Position numbers and translations under genes: made by a program. A DNA stretch of 64,000 nucleotides from Theristus sp. LFF4_11 (Eukaryota > Nematoda > Chromadorea > Monhysterida > Xyalidae), in NCBI GenBank assembly GCA_030248135.1, contig JASANC010002180.1:79421-143420 (forward strand), in the 5' to 3' direction. The notes beneath the pieces were generated by a model. That model was not told the DNA's origin. It worked only from the letters and a program-made list of their open reading frames with translations, and ran no database searches. Positions 36,632-47,295 of this stretch are shown here, piece by piece; the stretch's first letter is position 1; every line of letters begins with the position of its first letter.

Positions 36632-38774
36632 CTTGACTGTGCGCGATCGTGACGCGCGTTCGCGCCGGCGTCTCCGACGTGACGAGTATCGCGGCGTCAA
36701 TCGCCGGCGGTGCAGCGTCGTGCGTCTCCTGGACGCGCGCGTCACGCGGCACTGAAACGGCGCAATACGGACCGGCGTACAGACGCGTGTAACAGGAGCA
36801 CTCGATGCGCCAGATTGAGGCCTGGAAAAAAGGTTTTCTGTTGCGTACCGCAAAGTCTTCCATATATAAGGTCACTCCTTGGATAAATTTGAAAATGAAA
36901 AATTTCTGACAAAAAAGTGGGGATTTGTGTGACAACCGTGTAAGTGGGAGGAAGACTTACAAATCGAAGATTAGGAAGAACGGTCTTATAAAATCTTGAA
37001 TTACTTGGTTTCCCGCCATGTGACATTCCGCCCACTTTTGGGTGGGGGTCTTATAAGTGGGAGAACCTTCTATGCAAGACTTTACGGTATGTGTGAAGAG
37101 ACTCAAGAAAATTACGGAATTATTCCGAATATTTATACCGCCGTAAATTCAGAAACGATCGCTATCTTTTGACTGGAAAGAGTGGAGAGGAGATTCAAAT
37201 TCAAAGGAGCAAATTCACACGGCACAGTCCGACGAAGACACCAGGCAATGCGGCTTTCGTTTTGAGAATCATCGCACTCTTCCATGACGGAGTCACATCG
37301 AAGCAGGTCTTACGGAAATAGAAGCTGAAAATCTGGAAAAAATGACTCACCTGACAGACTACAGGCAGACGATCATCAGAGGACACGGTGAGTGCCAGTT
37401 CGGCCAGCCACCGGAGCGTGTCGCATCGGAGACAACGAGCGAGCACGTCAAACGCGGCGTTCTGAATGGCAACAATTTTTTTGAAAAACTCTGAAAATGA
37501 AGTTGTTTCTGTTGTTACTGAGAAAAAAAAAACATGTGGTTCCACTGAGAAACGGCCGTGGAGAGCAGAAACAGTTAAATGGGTAGTTGGTTTGGTGGAA
37601 ATTGATCAGTTTCTTTCAATTTTTTTCAGTAATTCGTTTTCTGTAACCGCAACATTTTCCGTTCCTCAGTGTGTTCTATTCAGATCAACCAACACAAAGC
37701 GTTGCGCTCAACATTGTGTCTGCTAAACAATTTGGTGAACGTATTTGTTGGCAGAGTTTCACATTGTCATGATTGCCAAATATCGTCCAGGTCTTTGAGC
37801 GCAAATTCAGTCGAAAAAAATCTGAAAATACGTTCCCACCGACCCTCGCGACGATTCCGAACAGCGCATCATAGATCAGCCCGAGATCGTCAGTGGAACT
37901 GACGCGCAACGAGACGCCAAACTCTTCCGCCAACGTCAGCATTTTGCGAGGCGCCAAAGTTGGCGATAGAAGGCTGGTAGTCCAACCGAGGGATTTGTTC
38001 TGAAAAACACAGCTCTTAATTAATTTGAATAATATTTATTTCTCTACGCACTGAATGGATTGTTGTTGATAACGTTTTCTCGTTTGAATTCAATCGCAAA
38101 CAAGGATCGCTGGAGGCTGGAGCTGGCCATAGGGGGATTCTGTGATATCGCATGCCTGCCCGTGTGTTTGTTTGTGACTGTGTCATGACTCATGACTCAT
38201 GAGGAGTGCATTGTGATTAGACTAGGGCTTTTATAAATCGCAAAAAAACGGAAGTTCTGGAAGAAGAAGATGTCCAACGAACAGCTTACTTGCAATCTGA
38301 CGTGATCTTTTGCGTCCTTCGTTGCTTTATTTCGTATGGCGGCCAACGACGACGTGTGAAGGCACGCTTGCGCAACCATCTGAATATGAAAATCTTCATT
38401 GCTTTCAAATTCAAAGAAAACTTTCAAACTTTTAACGGGAACTTGGCACCACATTTCACGCAATGACACGACAAAAAGCCAAAACTCTGCAGATGGTGTG
38501 TAAAAATCCCGAAAAGCATAAGTTCCGGCGACTTTGCTTGCAGAAAGTGGTCGATTGTTCCTTCATTGCCTAGTTCTGGCTTCATTTGTCGCCTGTATTT
38601 TCATCTTCCCGCCAACCGCATATTTCCGTTGCTCCCTCGGCATACTCTGCACGTACAGCCGGATCGTCGTCGGACTGAATGGCGTCTTCTTTTGTGGCGC
38701 ATGCTGCTGTACAACCTTGTTTCGCAATCGTCGCGTTGTCCAACGGCCCAGTTGTTGTGATCGCATTGAGTCGC
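36632..38774 (-). CDS. Partial unrecognised gene, five in-phase exons
   Basis: Exons, 5' to 3': 38617-38774, 38290-38379, 37844-37999, 37219-37461, 36632-36821. They join in phase to about 279 codons; neither the start nor the stop is found. The product appears helical in its first part (MVAQACLHTSSLAAIRNKAT; LTLAEEFGVSLRV; LIYDALFGIVAR; LRWLAELALTVSSDD). A Cys-containing segment follows (IWRIECSCYTRLYAGPYC). I recognise no domain; a helical-repeat protein is one possibility. It lies between two plus-strand genes. Its last donor is phase 1, matching the second exon of the MAM gene, so splicing into that gene cannot be excluded, though the MAM gene has its own signal-peptide exon. Confidence 0.5.
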
Positions 38775-40925
38775 CTGCGAGAACATACACACAACATTAT
38801 TCTTTTTTTTACTTCGTTTTCGGTTGGAAAACATGGATAACACGAATCTGGTTTTTTTTGTGCGCTGAGGCAAAACAACTTTTTGCATATTCGCGACACA
38901 CAGCATGTGAAATTACAGTACGGTTGTTTTTAAACCTGTCACTTTTTTCTTGATTTCTGACGTGGGCTGAAGTCTGCTTCTGGCGTCCGTTACAATGAGA
39001 ACGTCTGTGAATTGACGAAAATCTACTGAACATATTACAGAACATATTACTAAACATATTACTGAACATATATATTTGCGGTATGGCTGCACAATTTTGT
39101 TCAACCGAACCGCCAATGGCAGCTGATCATAGTTCACCGGTATTCAATAATTTGTTAGTGCTCTCAGTGGTGGGGTACCGCGATGTATGTGTCCACGAAG
39201 TAAAACCTTATTCCACACCCATAACAAACTTCTTCTTGATAGTCCATTGGTGTGTCCACGTTTCCTACTGAATTTTGCCTTAACCCGTTTTATGATCGGT
39301 TCCGTATTCGCTTCGACAACATCAGATTTTGCTTTTTGAGGCGAATTGACGATTGATTCGACAATACTAGTTGACGGATGGGTTCTGTGGCGTTTGTATT
39401 GTACAATTGACAATCAATCCATAATCAGCAATGGTTCTTTTACACACAAAATTTCTGCATTTTGAAAACAACTAACAAAATCTGAACAAATCTGTCTGTC
39501 CGAAAAAATGTCTCTCTTTTTTGCTGGTTTTCTTCCGTTTTCTTTCTGCGACATTTATTGCAGCAGCACAATCAGCCCCTAGCTAAAGAGTAAAAATCAA
39601 ACAAAAGTACCCGCATAGACAAGTACAACAAAGGACCGCTGAAAAAGATGGATTTATTATTTTTTTCGCACCATACATTGAATTGCTCGCTGTGCCCGCC
39701 GACAAGTGTGTCATTGATTTGTCGGTGGACGCATGACCGAGGTCGGTGGCGGTGTTGCTTGCTGAAAAAACTGCTGAATTTGCTTATAATTACGCAAAAT
39801 CTTGTCATCATTCAGTAAATTCAGTTGAAACTTGCAAGTAAATATGAAATTTAACGATTTCCGGGGCAAGATTTCGAAACCCACAAAGATTTTCCAATTT
39901 GTCGCTTTCTGGGTTTTCTTGTAACCTATTTACAAAATAAAATAAATGAAAAGTTCAGTAAAAAGATTGAAAAAATTGTTTGACATTACAGGCTCGATTC
40001 AAAGGGGCTGATGATCTGATCAACTTGGCCGTGCTTGTGTGCTGATTGGTGTTGTTTTTGGGTGATACTTTTTGTTCCTTCGTAGTCATGATGATTTTTT
40101 GGATAACCAATGGGTAATTAGTGGGAGAAGAAGACCAGTGTATCAGGTTTGGGTTAATTTGTTTTTGTGTATAAAAATGGAACTGTGTTCCCAAGTTTAT
40201 TGGGCTTCTTTTTTAACCAAAATTTGCATGTCTGAATTCATTATGTTACACTTTTTCCAAAGCCGGAAGTCTGAATCTCCCAGCCAATATTCCCGTTCTA
40301 ACCAGGTTTCGTTACCTTTTTTTGACGCGAGCCTTTGAATCAGCGGATTGCGCTTTCGTTTGACTTTGCAGTCTGTGGCACCCTCTCACCACTTTTGCTA
40401 ATTTCATCTGGAAAACGCTGTAATACTTTTTTCGCAAACTTGTTTCAAACACCCCCACACACAGCTACAAAACTTTCCACAAGTCTTTCATCCTGTATCT
40501 GCACGAATGGTTTTCATTCAGAACATGTCTGTCTGATTTCTCCTTAAACGCCAGAAGAAAAATCTTAGGATTTTACGTCACAACAGGCACCACAGTGAAA
40601 GAAAGTAACCATTTTAAAAACAGTCTCATCAAACGGACACAAAATCGAAACTTCCAGCAAAGCCCACCGCCGTGCTTTGAAACGATTTAATTCAATTTGC
40701 GATCACAGAAGAACGCAACAGAACAGAGATGTAGTTGAAAAAAAGTTTTTTTTGGTTAGATTCTTTCATTTCTCAAAAAAATGGACTTTCAGCCTTTCGT
40801 TTCGAATGAATTTTCGCTTTGCTCAGTTTCTCCGGCACTTTTGAATTTCCCCCAAAACACCAATCATAAAGTCACTTTATAAATGTCCTTTATAAACATG
40901 CTTCAATCGCTGCAATTATTCAAAA
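38775..40925. other. Gap with no supported exon
   Basis: About 2.1 kb of AT-rich DNA upstream of the globin-like gene. It should contain the globin promoter and possibly the 5' end of the minus-strand gene. Repeated CATATTAC(T/A)(G/A)AA units near 39025-39065 are the only structure I notice. A motif CGTGTGTTTGTTTGTGACTGTG at about 38159-38181, in the neighbouring gene, matches the repeat at 24.2-24.7 kb. Confidence 0.4.
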
Positions 40926-43783
40926 ATGGCGGTCGCAGTAAAAGCAAACAACCGCAACGGGAAAACAGCGTACGTCACCGGTAGGTCAAATCAATTGTGC
41001 AAGCCGATCTTGGTTGGGTCACGGTAGCACTAAAAAACATGACCAAAGTGCTCATTTGGTGTTGTGGTCTGCTCAAATTTAAAAAAAACAGCAAATTGTA
41101 ATTCGCAGTAGAGATGAAATGAAAAAATCGGAACACAACGCAAAGAAGTTCTGAGCAGGTTTACAAATTGTGACTTTTCGTTCAATGTTTCCTGTTCCCG
41201 CAAAAGGTCAGACAGACAACACGGGAATGTCTATCTGTATCTAAAAACTGCCGATCCCTTCGGTTTTTCAACCAGAAAAAAAACCGCTTTTCTGCAGAGC
41301 TCGCACGGCCAAGGTGAATTCGGACGGCAACAAAAGCAACGTGCGTACTCGTAACCTGAGCGAGATCGCGACCGATGCTCGATACGGATCCCCGAGCGCT
41401 CGCTTTCCGTACAATCCGGAGTTGGTTCGATTGGACCATCGACTGAAGGGCGCCGACAGAGAGGCGCTCAGGAGCACGTGGCTGCAGCTGCAGGGTGCGC
41501 GCGCCGCTTTGGGAGCCGCGTTGTTTTCAGGATCTTTCCCCCCTAATTTTCTCAAATCGTCAATCATTAGTGATTTATTTAATGGTCGCTGGCTTACTCA
41601 ATGAACATGAAATCGTTACCCAACCCCTAACTTTATCCCCAGCTATGCTTGAGCCTAAGCTTAAGCCCAAGCCCAAGCCCAAGCCTAACCCCCAGCTAAG
41701 CCTAAGCCTAAGCCCAAGCCCAAGCCCAAGCCTAACCCCTAGCTAAGCGTAAGCCTAAGCCGGAGCCAAAGCGTAAACTCAAGCCTAAGCCTAAGCCTAA
41801 GCCTAAGTCTAAAGTCCAAGCTAATGCCTAAGCCTAAGCCTAAGCCTATGCCTAAAACCCGCACAACCTAAAAGTGCCTTGAAAGCGTTGGTGTGCTGAA
41901 AACGTCCGCAAGCCACCGACTACCCCGCGTCCGTGCGCAGGTGCGTGCGGCGTCAGCGGCGAACGCCTTTGTGGCCTCGTGTTCCACGAACTCGCCGACC
42001 GGCACCCGTCGATCCACCGTCAGTTGCGCGGTCGCGCCTGCCTTCAGTTGCCCCCATCATCGTTGTTCGCTGCGAACGGACGCAGCCGTCGCCCGGAGGA
42101 CGCACTGAACGCTCACGCGTACTTTCTCGCGCGCTTCATCGACGACTGCATTCAGGCGATCTGCCGATCGCACCGCTGTCCGGACGAGATACCGTCAGCC
42201 GCTGATATTGGTGTGGCGATTTTGTTTTTTTTTTTGCTTTTCTGAAACACATCGCACTGAGCAACACGTTACCACGGACAACTTCACCAACTTCCCCACA
42301 GCTGATTTCACGGACTGGTTTTCTGTCCGAACGCACAGACCGTGGAAACTCCACATTGTTGAGCGGTGCTGTTGTTAATTGTGATAATCAGCTGGCAGCA
42401 AAAGCGTGTGCCCAATTCTTTCCAGCTTTCCGCCACCAAAACTGCATCGACGTCGACTATCTGGACGAAGACACGATCTGGCAGGAATTGGGCGAGATTT
42501 TTCGACAAGTGCTGTTCGCGCAATGCTACGTGCAGATTGAGGTATAGTGGGTGGACTGCAGACTGCGGTGTACCACGGAGCAACATTCCTCAAACGTCTC
42601 TCCGGTTTTTTAAGGCCGCGCTCCGTGGTACACCGTACCATCACGCGGCTCTGCTAGTTGACAAAATGCATGTTGAGAAAACTTCTGACAGTGGCGTTCC
42701 ATTTCCTTCCGTCTGAACTTCTTTTTTTCCTTTTTTTCTGTCAGTGGTTAATGCAGCGATGCAGCAGTATACAGAATGTCATGTCAAGTTTTCATTATTT
42801 TTGAATAAAATGTTTTTCTTCGTTCTCAGCGCTGCCCACGAGCGGCGATGGCATGGAGCATTTTGATCACGACGATTTTCGACGCGTTTTGCGAGCGACA
42901 CGAGTGGAAGAACAACCAGGACGGAATAGACAGCAATCGAAATCTGCTGGTGTTGCCGCCGAGATTGTCGATTAGTTCGTCGTGCTACAGTAATGGCGTT
43001 CAAAGAAGGTCAGTCATGTGATCAATCAAGACAATCCGTCTTATTGAAACAAATAACAAACAAAGAATTTTTTGTCTTTTCCTAGCACTTTCGTAACACT
43101 GAGAAAATAAAATCGAGATTAACTGGTTGTCTTAACCAGACTTTTTAGTGCATTTTTCAAACGAAATCAAAAGTCAACGATACTTTTCGTCTTGAACTTT
43201 TGCAAAATAACCCACTTTTTGGCAGTTTTCTGGTTGATTATTGCGCGTTATTCTATATTCTGATCTATCGTTTTTCCGTACAACTTTCCAAAAAGAAGAC
43301 AGTTTTTCGAATAATGTGTTGCACTATCATCATTATAATGCAACTCCACTGCACAGAAGTCCACAGCAGCGTCGCGTCTCGAACGCAAGCCGTCAGCACT
43401 CATTAACAGCCAATCAGCAACCGTCCTCAATCAACCGACCGAATCATCATCAAATCACCAATCAACCTCACAGACGTCGTCGTCGCTCGACATCGGCCGC
43501 GAAATGCTATCAAGCGCACAATTCGAATAGTAATAATCCAAGCTCACGGAAGCACTCTGCTCAGCATTTATTCCTGCACCACCGATCTGCGGACTCGACA
43601 CCGATGATGGGGAGGATATCTGACACGGAGCCGAGGCAGCTTGCCATGATACAAGAGGCGAATGGTGCCAATAGCAATGCGAAACTGATGAGAAAACCGC
43701 CGAATACCGATCATCATAATTTTGCGGCTCGAATACGGAAACGACGTGCAACGTCCGCGAATCCGAGGGTTTCGATTTTCTAG
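40926..43783 (+). CDS. Globin-like protein with long N- and C-terminal extensions
   Basis: Exons 40926-40980, 41300-41494, 41941-42210, about 42302-42541, 42830-43008 and 43357-43783 (TAG). The ATG precedes a consensus donor (ACCG|GTAGGT). About 70 residues of polar N-terminus precede the fold. Helix A resembles DREALRSTWLQLQ, helix B GLVFHELADRHPSIHRQL and helix E NAHAYFLARFIDDCIQAI. A candidate proximal-His segment is PAFRHQNCIDVDYL, helix G DTIWQELGEIFRQVLFAQC and helix H RAAMAWSILITTIFDAFCER. A Ser/Arg/Asn/His-rich tail of about 170 residues follows, with a basic RRRRRS cluster. Nematode globins bind haem for oxygen, redox or sensing roles; function here is inferred. The join 42210/42302 does not keep frame as read, so the E-F region is uncertain. 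The intron 41495-41940 carries the second telomere-type array. Confidence 0.68.
41650..41871. repeat. Degenerate interstitial telomere-type array
   Basis: GCCTAA and GCCCAA units, interrupted by variants such as CCCCAGCTAAG, extend over about 220 bp in the second globin intron. This is an older, more diverged counterpart of the array at 28650. Confidence 0.88.
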
Positions 43784-44230
43784 CCACCGGAAAATGGAAT
43801 GAATAAACAATCATTTAATCTTGAAAAAATACCGTGAAAATTCAAATACCTTATGAATAACAATTATGAGTCAAACATCATTGCATACACGTTTGAAAAA
43901 ACACAAGTTCAAGTTCAACTGTTTCAGCTGCTATTTCTGGCGGCACGTTTACCCAAGCAAACATATGAGTATGAGTGTGATGTAACTCTGTGACTCTCAG
44001 ATTACTTGGAATTGGAATATAAAAAATACAGTACGCAATGGACGGTTGGAAATTTGATAACACCGCTAAACAGCTTGTGTTTTCAAAGTCTTCATTTACA
44101 GTGCATATGTTTGGTTTTTTCTCCGGTTATTCTTCAAAAAAATTGCATTTCTCATTTCTAAATACCGTTGAATATTCGTGATGTCATTTCGAAATGAATA
44201 GCGAAAAATTATTTTGAAATCTGTGAAAAA

Positions 44231-47200
44231 ATGCCGAACGAACAGCCGCTGCGTTTGGTTCACTTTGACTACCAGCCTTACTTGTACCACTGCTCCCTCC
44301 ATTCGAAGCTGTCGCGAACTCCCTGGTGTGCCTATCCTGGCATAGCTGCTGAATCTGCTGAGCACGTCTTGAATGCAGCGAACCTTTCGTTTCAGGTGAT
44401 TTTTGTTTTCGAATTGTTCACTTATCTTTCTTGAAACTTGCGCAAGCCAAAAAGTCTAGGAATAGGCGTCGCGCTCAGCCAAAGCCTTAGGCTGAACCTA
44501 ACCATGGACCGAAAGAAGCCTATATAGGACTACGCCTGAGCCTCAGAGCCGGAGACAAACACGCACTGTGGAAAAATCTGGCCCTTTGAGAGGTGTTTTC
44601 TTTAACGCCGATGGAAACGCCAGTCTTTTTGACATAATTCACCGACAAAAGATGCTTGTTTATTTGTGCTTGTTTATTTCTGGGCGCTGCACAGTCACAA
44701 AACAAAGCAAAACAGTTTTCATTGCAGCTGGTGCCTCCAGTACATCATTATCCCAGCGGCAGTCTGCTGCAGCCGCTGCTGCACAGTTTACGCGTGCCGA
44801 ACTACGCGAACTCGTCCTCGTTTCTGCTGCCGACACTGTTCAGTGCGGAATTGCGCGCGAAATTTCTGTGGTCAGGTCAGTCCGACATCTCGGACCGGTC
44901 ACCTTCACTTTGTGGCAAGCCGAGGGCGCGGTTTCGCCAATCATACTGCTCTCAATACCCGCGCGACGGTGTGGGGTACCGATCCCCGATGTGCGCAGCA
45001 CTCAAAATCGTGCACAGCCCTCAAACCGGTGTCGCCAAAATGTCACCGCAAGAATTTCTTGCGGACTGCGCACATATTGGTACCAGACACCGTCGCACGG
45101 GTATGCTGCTGACGAGCTATTTTCAGTTACGACACACAGCGCGGGAAAGAAACACCGCGGTGGACAGCCCCGGCGGACAGGACACCGGATAACTTCAGAC
45201 ATTTGTATTTAGCGTGTAGAACACAAAAAAACAGGGGCAAAAGCAAATTTGAAATCAACAATGTGCGAGCGTGAGTGAAACTGTCAATGTCAATTCCCAT
45301 TTTCACCTCAGATGCGTTTCCAATGGAGCCGAACCGAGTGTTCGCACTGACGTCAGCGACCCATCGGACGGACTTCTCACAGGAAGCGTTCGACCTGTTG
45401 ACCGTCTACGACATGCCAAGTTGGCTGTCCATCTTTCTGGTGGTGTTCATGTCCAAAGTCTACGTTTGGATGCTGCAGAAGCGCGAGTCGCGCGACTACA
45501 GTCGCATTCGTGGCACCATCCGCGCCGCGATCGTCTGGACGACGTTTTTTCTAGCGCTGCTCACCGGACTTTACAGGTGTTATCACCTACAGCTTTAAAA
45601 CGGTCCCTTTTTGGCGGAAAACAGAGAGTTCGCGAAACTGTGCAGTATAGAATGAATGGGGAATCGGATTTGGGCCTCCAAGTGGCGAAATATTGTTTTT
45701 TTTCTAATTCGATCTCGTTCTTTCATACTTTCGCTGGCTCTGTGTTTTACTAAAAAGCTCACAGGTGTAAAGAAACATGCGGTGTTCTTTTGACATGTTT
45801 TGAGATTGGTTTTGAGTTCGAACAACGATGTCATGTTTTCGTTTCCGAGGGATCCGGCTTTTGATAAACATCGGTTTTCAGCGCTCTCGCTGGCTGTTGG
45901 GGTTTTGGCTCATCTTCACGAATCCAGGGATAAGATGTCCGGGTCCGAGTTTGCCACTGCGTACTGTACCGGAAACTAAATTATGATAGATGAGCTTAAA
46001 ATTGTTGGCACACCGTGCCGGACAGGGACACGTATACGGACATACCGCGGGACATAGTTTTACCGTGAACACACACCAAAAAGAGACACTCAAACTCATT
46101 CATCAGTTCAATCCACCCATTCAGGAACGGCCTCCTGGCGCGTCTCTACGTCGACGAGCGACTGGAGACGTTCGCAAACTTCAGCGAACTCCTCGACCTC
46201 GTCATTCAACGTCGCGTCTCCGTCGTCGTCCACGACCCGGCCGTGCTCCGGGTGCTCCGCGACCGACTCGAATCGCACGACGCACTGACCGCAAAGTTTC
46301 ACCGCGCAAGTCGCGCGAATCCGCTGCGCTTCAACGGCGATTTCGAGGGTGGCACCGCCGAGATCATGGGCGGAGTCCAGAGCGGTCAACTGGTGTTGCT
46401 GCGCGGCTCGAGCGGGGCGGAGCTGCTTGCGAAACAGTACTGCGACGTGTACACGATTCCGTTGAGCGAGTTTGGTGCCGAGTACTTGGCGATGGTGTTC
46501 AATCGGAATACCAGCCAGAATGTATGGACTAGTTGTTTTTGTTGGTTGTTTTGTTTTGTTTATTATCGATTTTTTTAGGTTCTGCGACTGAATATGTGTG
46601 GTGCAGACCAGAAAGGAAACTAGTTTCAATCATTATGTGGCAACTCAAAATAACCTCAGTGACTCGACCCTATTTAGGGGATCACGAATCACTTTGCCAA
46701 TTTTGAATTGCCGCGTCACGCATGAAACTGTTTACCTATCCATGCGCGCGCATTGAGTCTCGGGACCAAAATAACAGGTCATACTTCTCTGCCACATTTC
46801 CTTCGAATGACTCTACAGCTGATTTCACTGCTATAATCGAGTCAAAATCACGAATTGCGAAGCCAAGTCAATCGTGATCACGAGGGCGTGACCAGTTGTG
46901 GCCACGCCCAATTCCGCAACAACTGCAAAGTGCAAACCCCGCAATTCCATGGCGAATTTTCTCAATTCATGATGACACAAACGCAACAAACCATCCTCCA
47001 GGTCATCAAACGCATCAACCGCGCGATCGCGCAGTCCGGCAGTCATCTGCAGGCGATCCGAACTCGCTACCGGGATTTTCTCGATCGCAAACGTGTCGAT
47101 TGTGAAACGGCCGCAAACGCGCGAGCACACGGCGACGGCGACCGAGTCCAATTGACGACGGAGAACTTCTTTGGCGTGTTTTTCCTGCTGGGCGGCGGCT

Positions 47201-47295
47201 CACTGCTGGCCGGAGTGATTTGCATTTTGGAGAGCGTTTTCCGACATTGCTTGTTTGTGGAGACCCTCAGCGGGGTCTTCCAGAAAACTTTGTGA
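44231..47295 (+). CDS. Ionotropic-glutamate-receptor-like protein (IR type) without an amino-terminal domain
   Basis: Exons 44231-44395, 44728-45100, 45312-45576, 46125-46521 and 47002-47295 (TGA) join in phase: about 497 aa. The first exon opens the S1 half of the ligand-binding domain (LRLVHFDYQPYLY). M1 is LTVYDMPSWLSIFLVVFMSK. M3 is RAAIVWTTFFLALLTGLYRN, continuing NGLLARLYVDERLETF at the place of the usual SYTANLAAFLT. S2 ends YCDVYTIPLSEFGAEYLAMVF and IKRINRAIAQSGSHL. M4 is TTENFFGVFFLLGGGSLLAG, then a short tail. Receptors of this family are ligand-gated cation channels at the membrane. Only about 18 residues separate M1 and M3, so the pore loop (M2) appears to be missing. No signal peptide is seen on the first exon; an upstream exon may be unrecognised. 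Part of S1 (about 44875-45100) is less certain. Confidence 0.8.
46582..46763. repeat. Dispersed repeat, copy matching 8611-8785
   Basis: Shares CTGCGACT(C/G)AAT, GAAAGGAAACTAGTTTCAAT, TTTGCCAATTTTGAATT and CGCGTCACGCATG in the same order and spacing with 8611-8785. It lies in the last intron of the receptor-like gene. Confidence 0.85.

Noticed and set aside
37333..37350. An 18-nt GT...AG segment that could be a tiny intron
   Set aside because: It is in frame and open; an 18-nt intron would be far shorter than any other here, so I read 37219-37461 as one exon.
44568..45212. A 214-codon plus frame with Ala-rich stretches
   Set aside because: It overlaps receptor exon 44728-45100 in another frame; the S1/M1 phase fits only the frame reported.
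45990..46532. Arg-rich 180-codon plus frame and a 173-codon minus frame
   Set aside because: Both are shadows of receptor exon 46125-46521, which continues M3 into S2 in phase.
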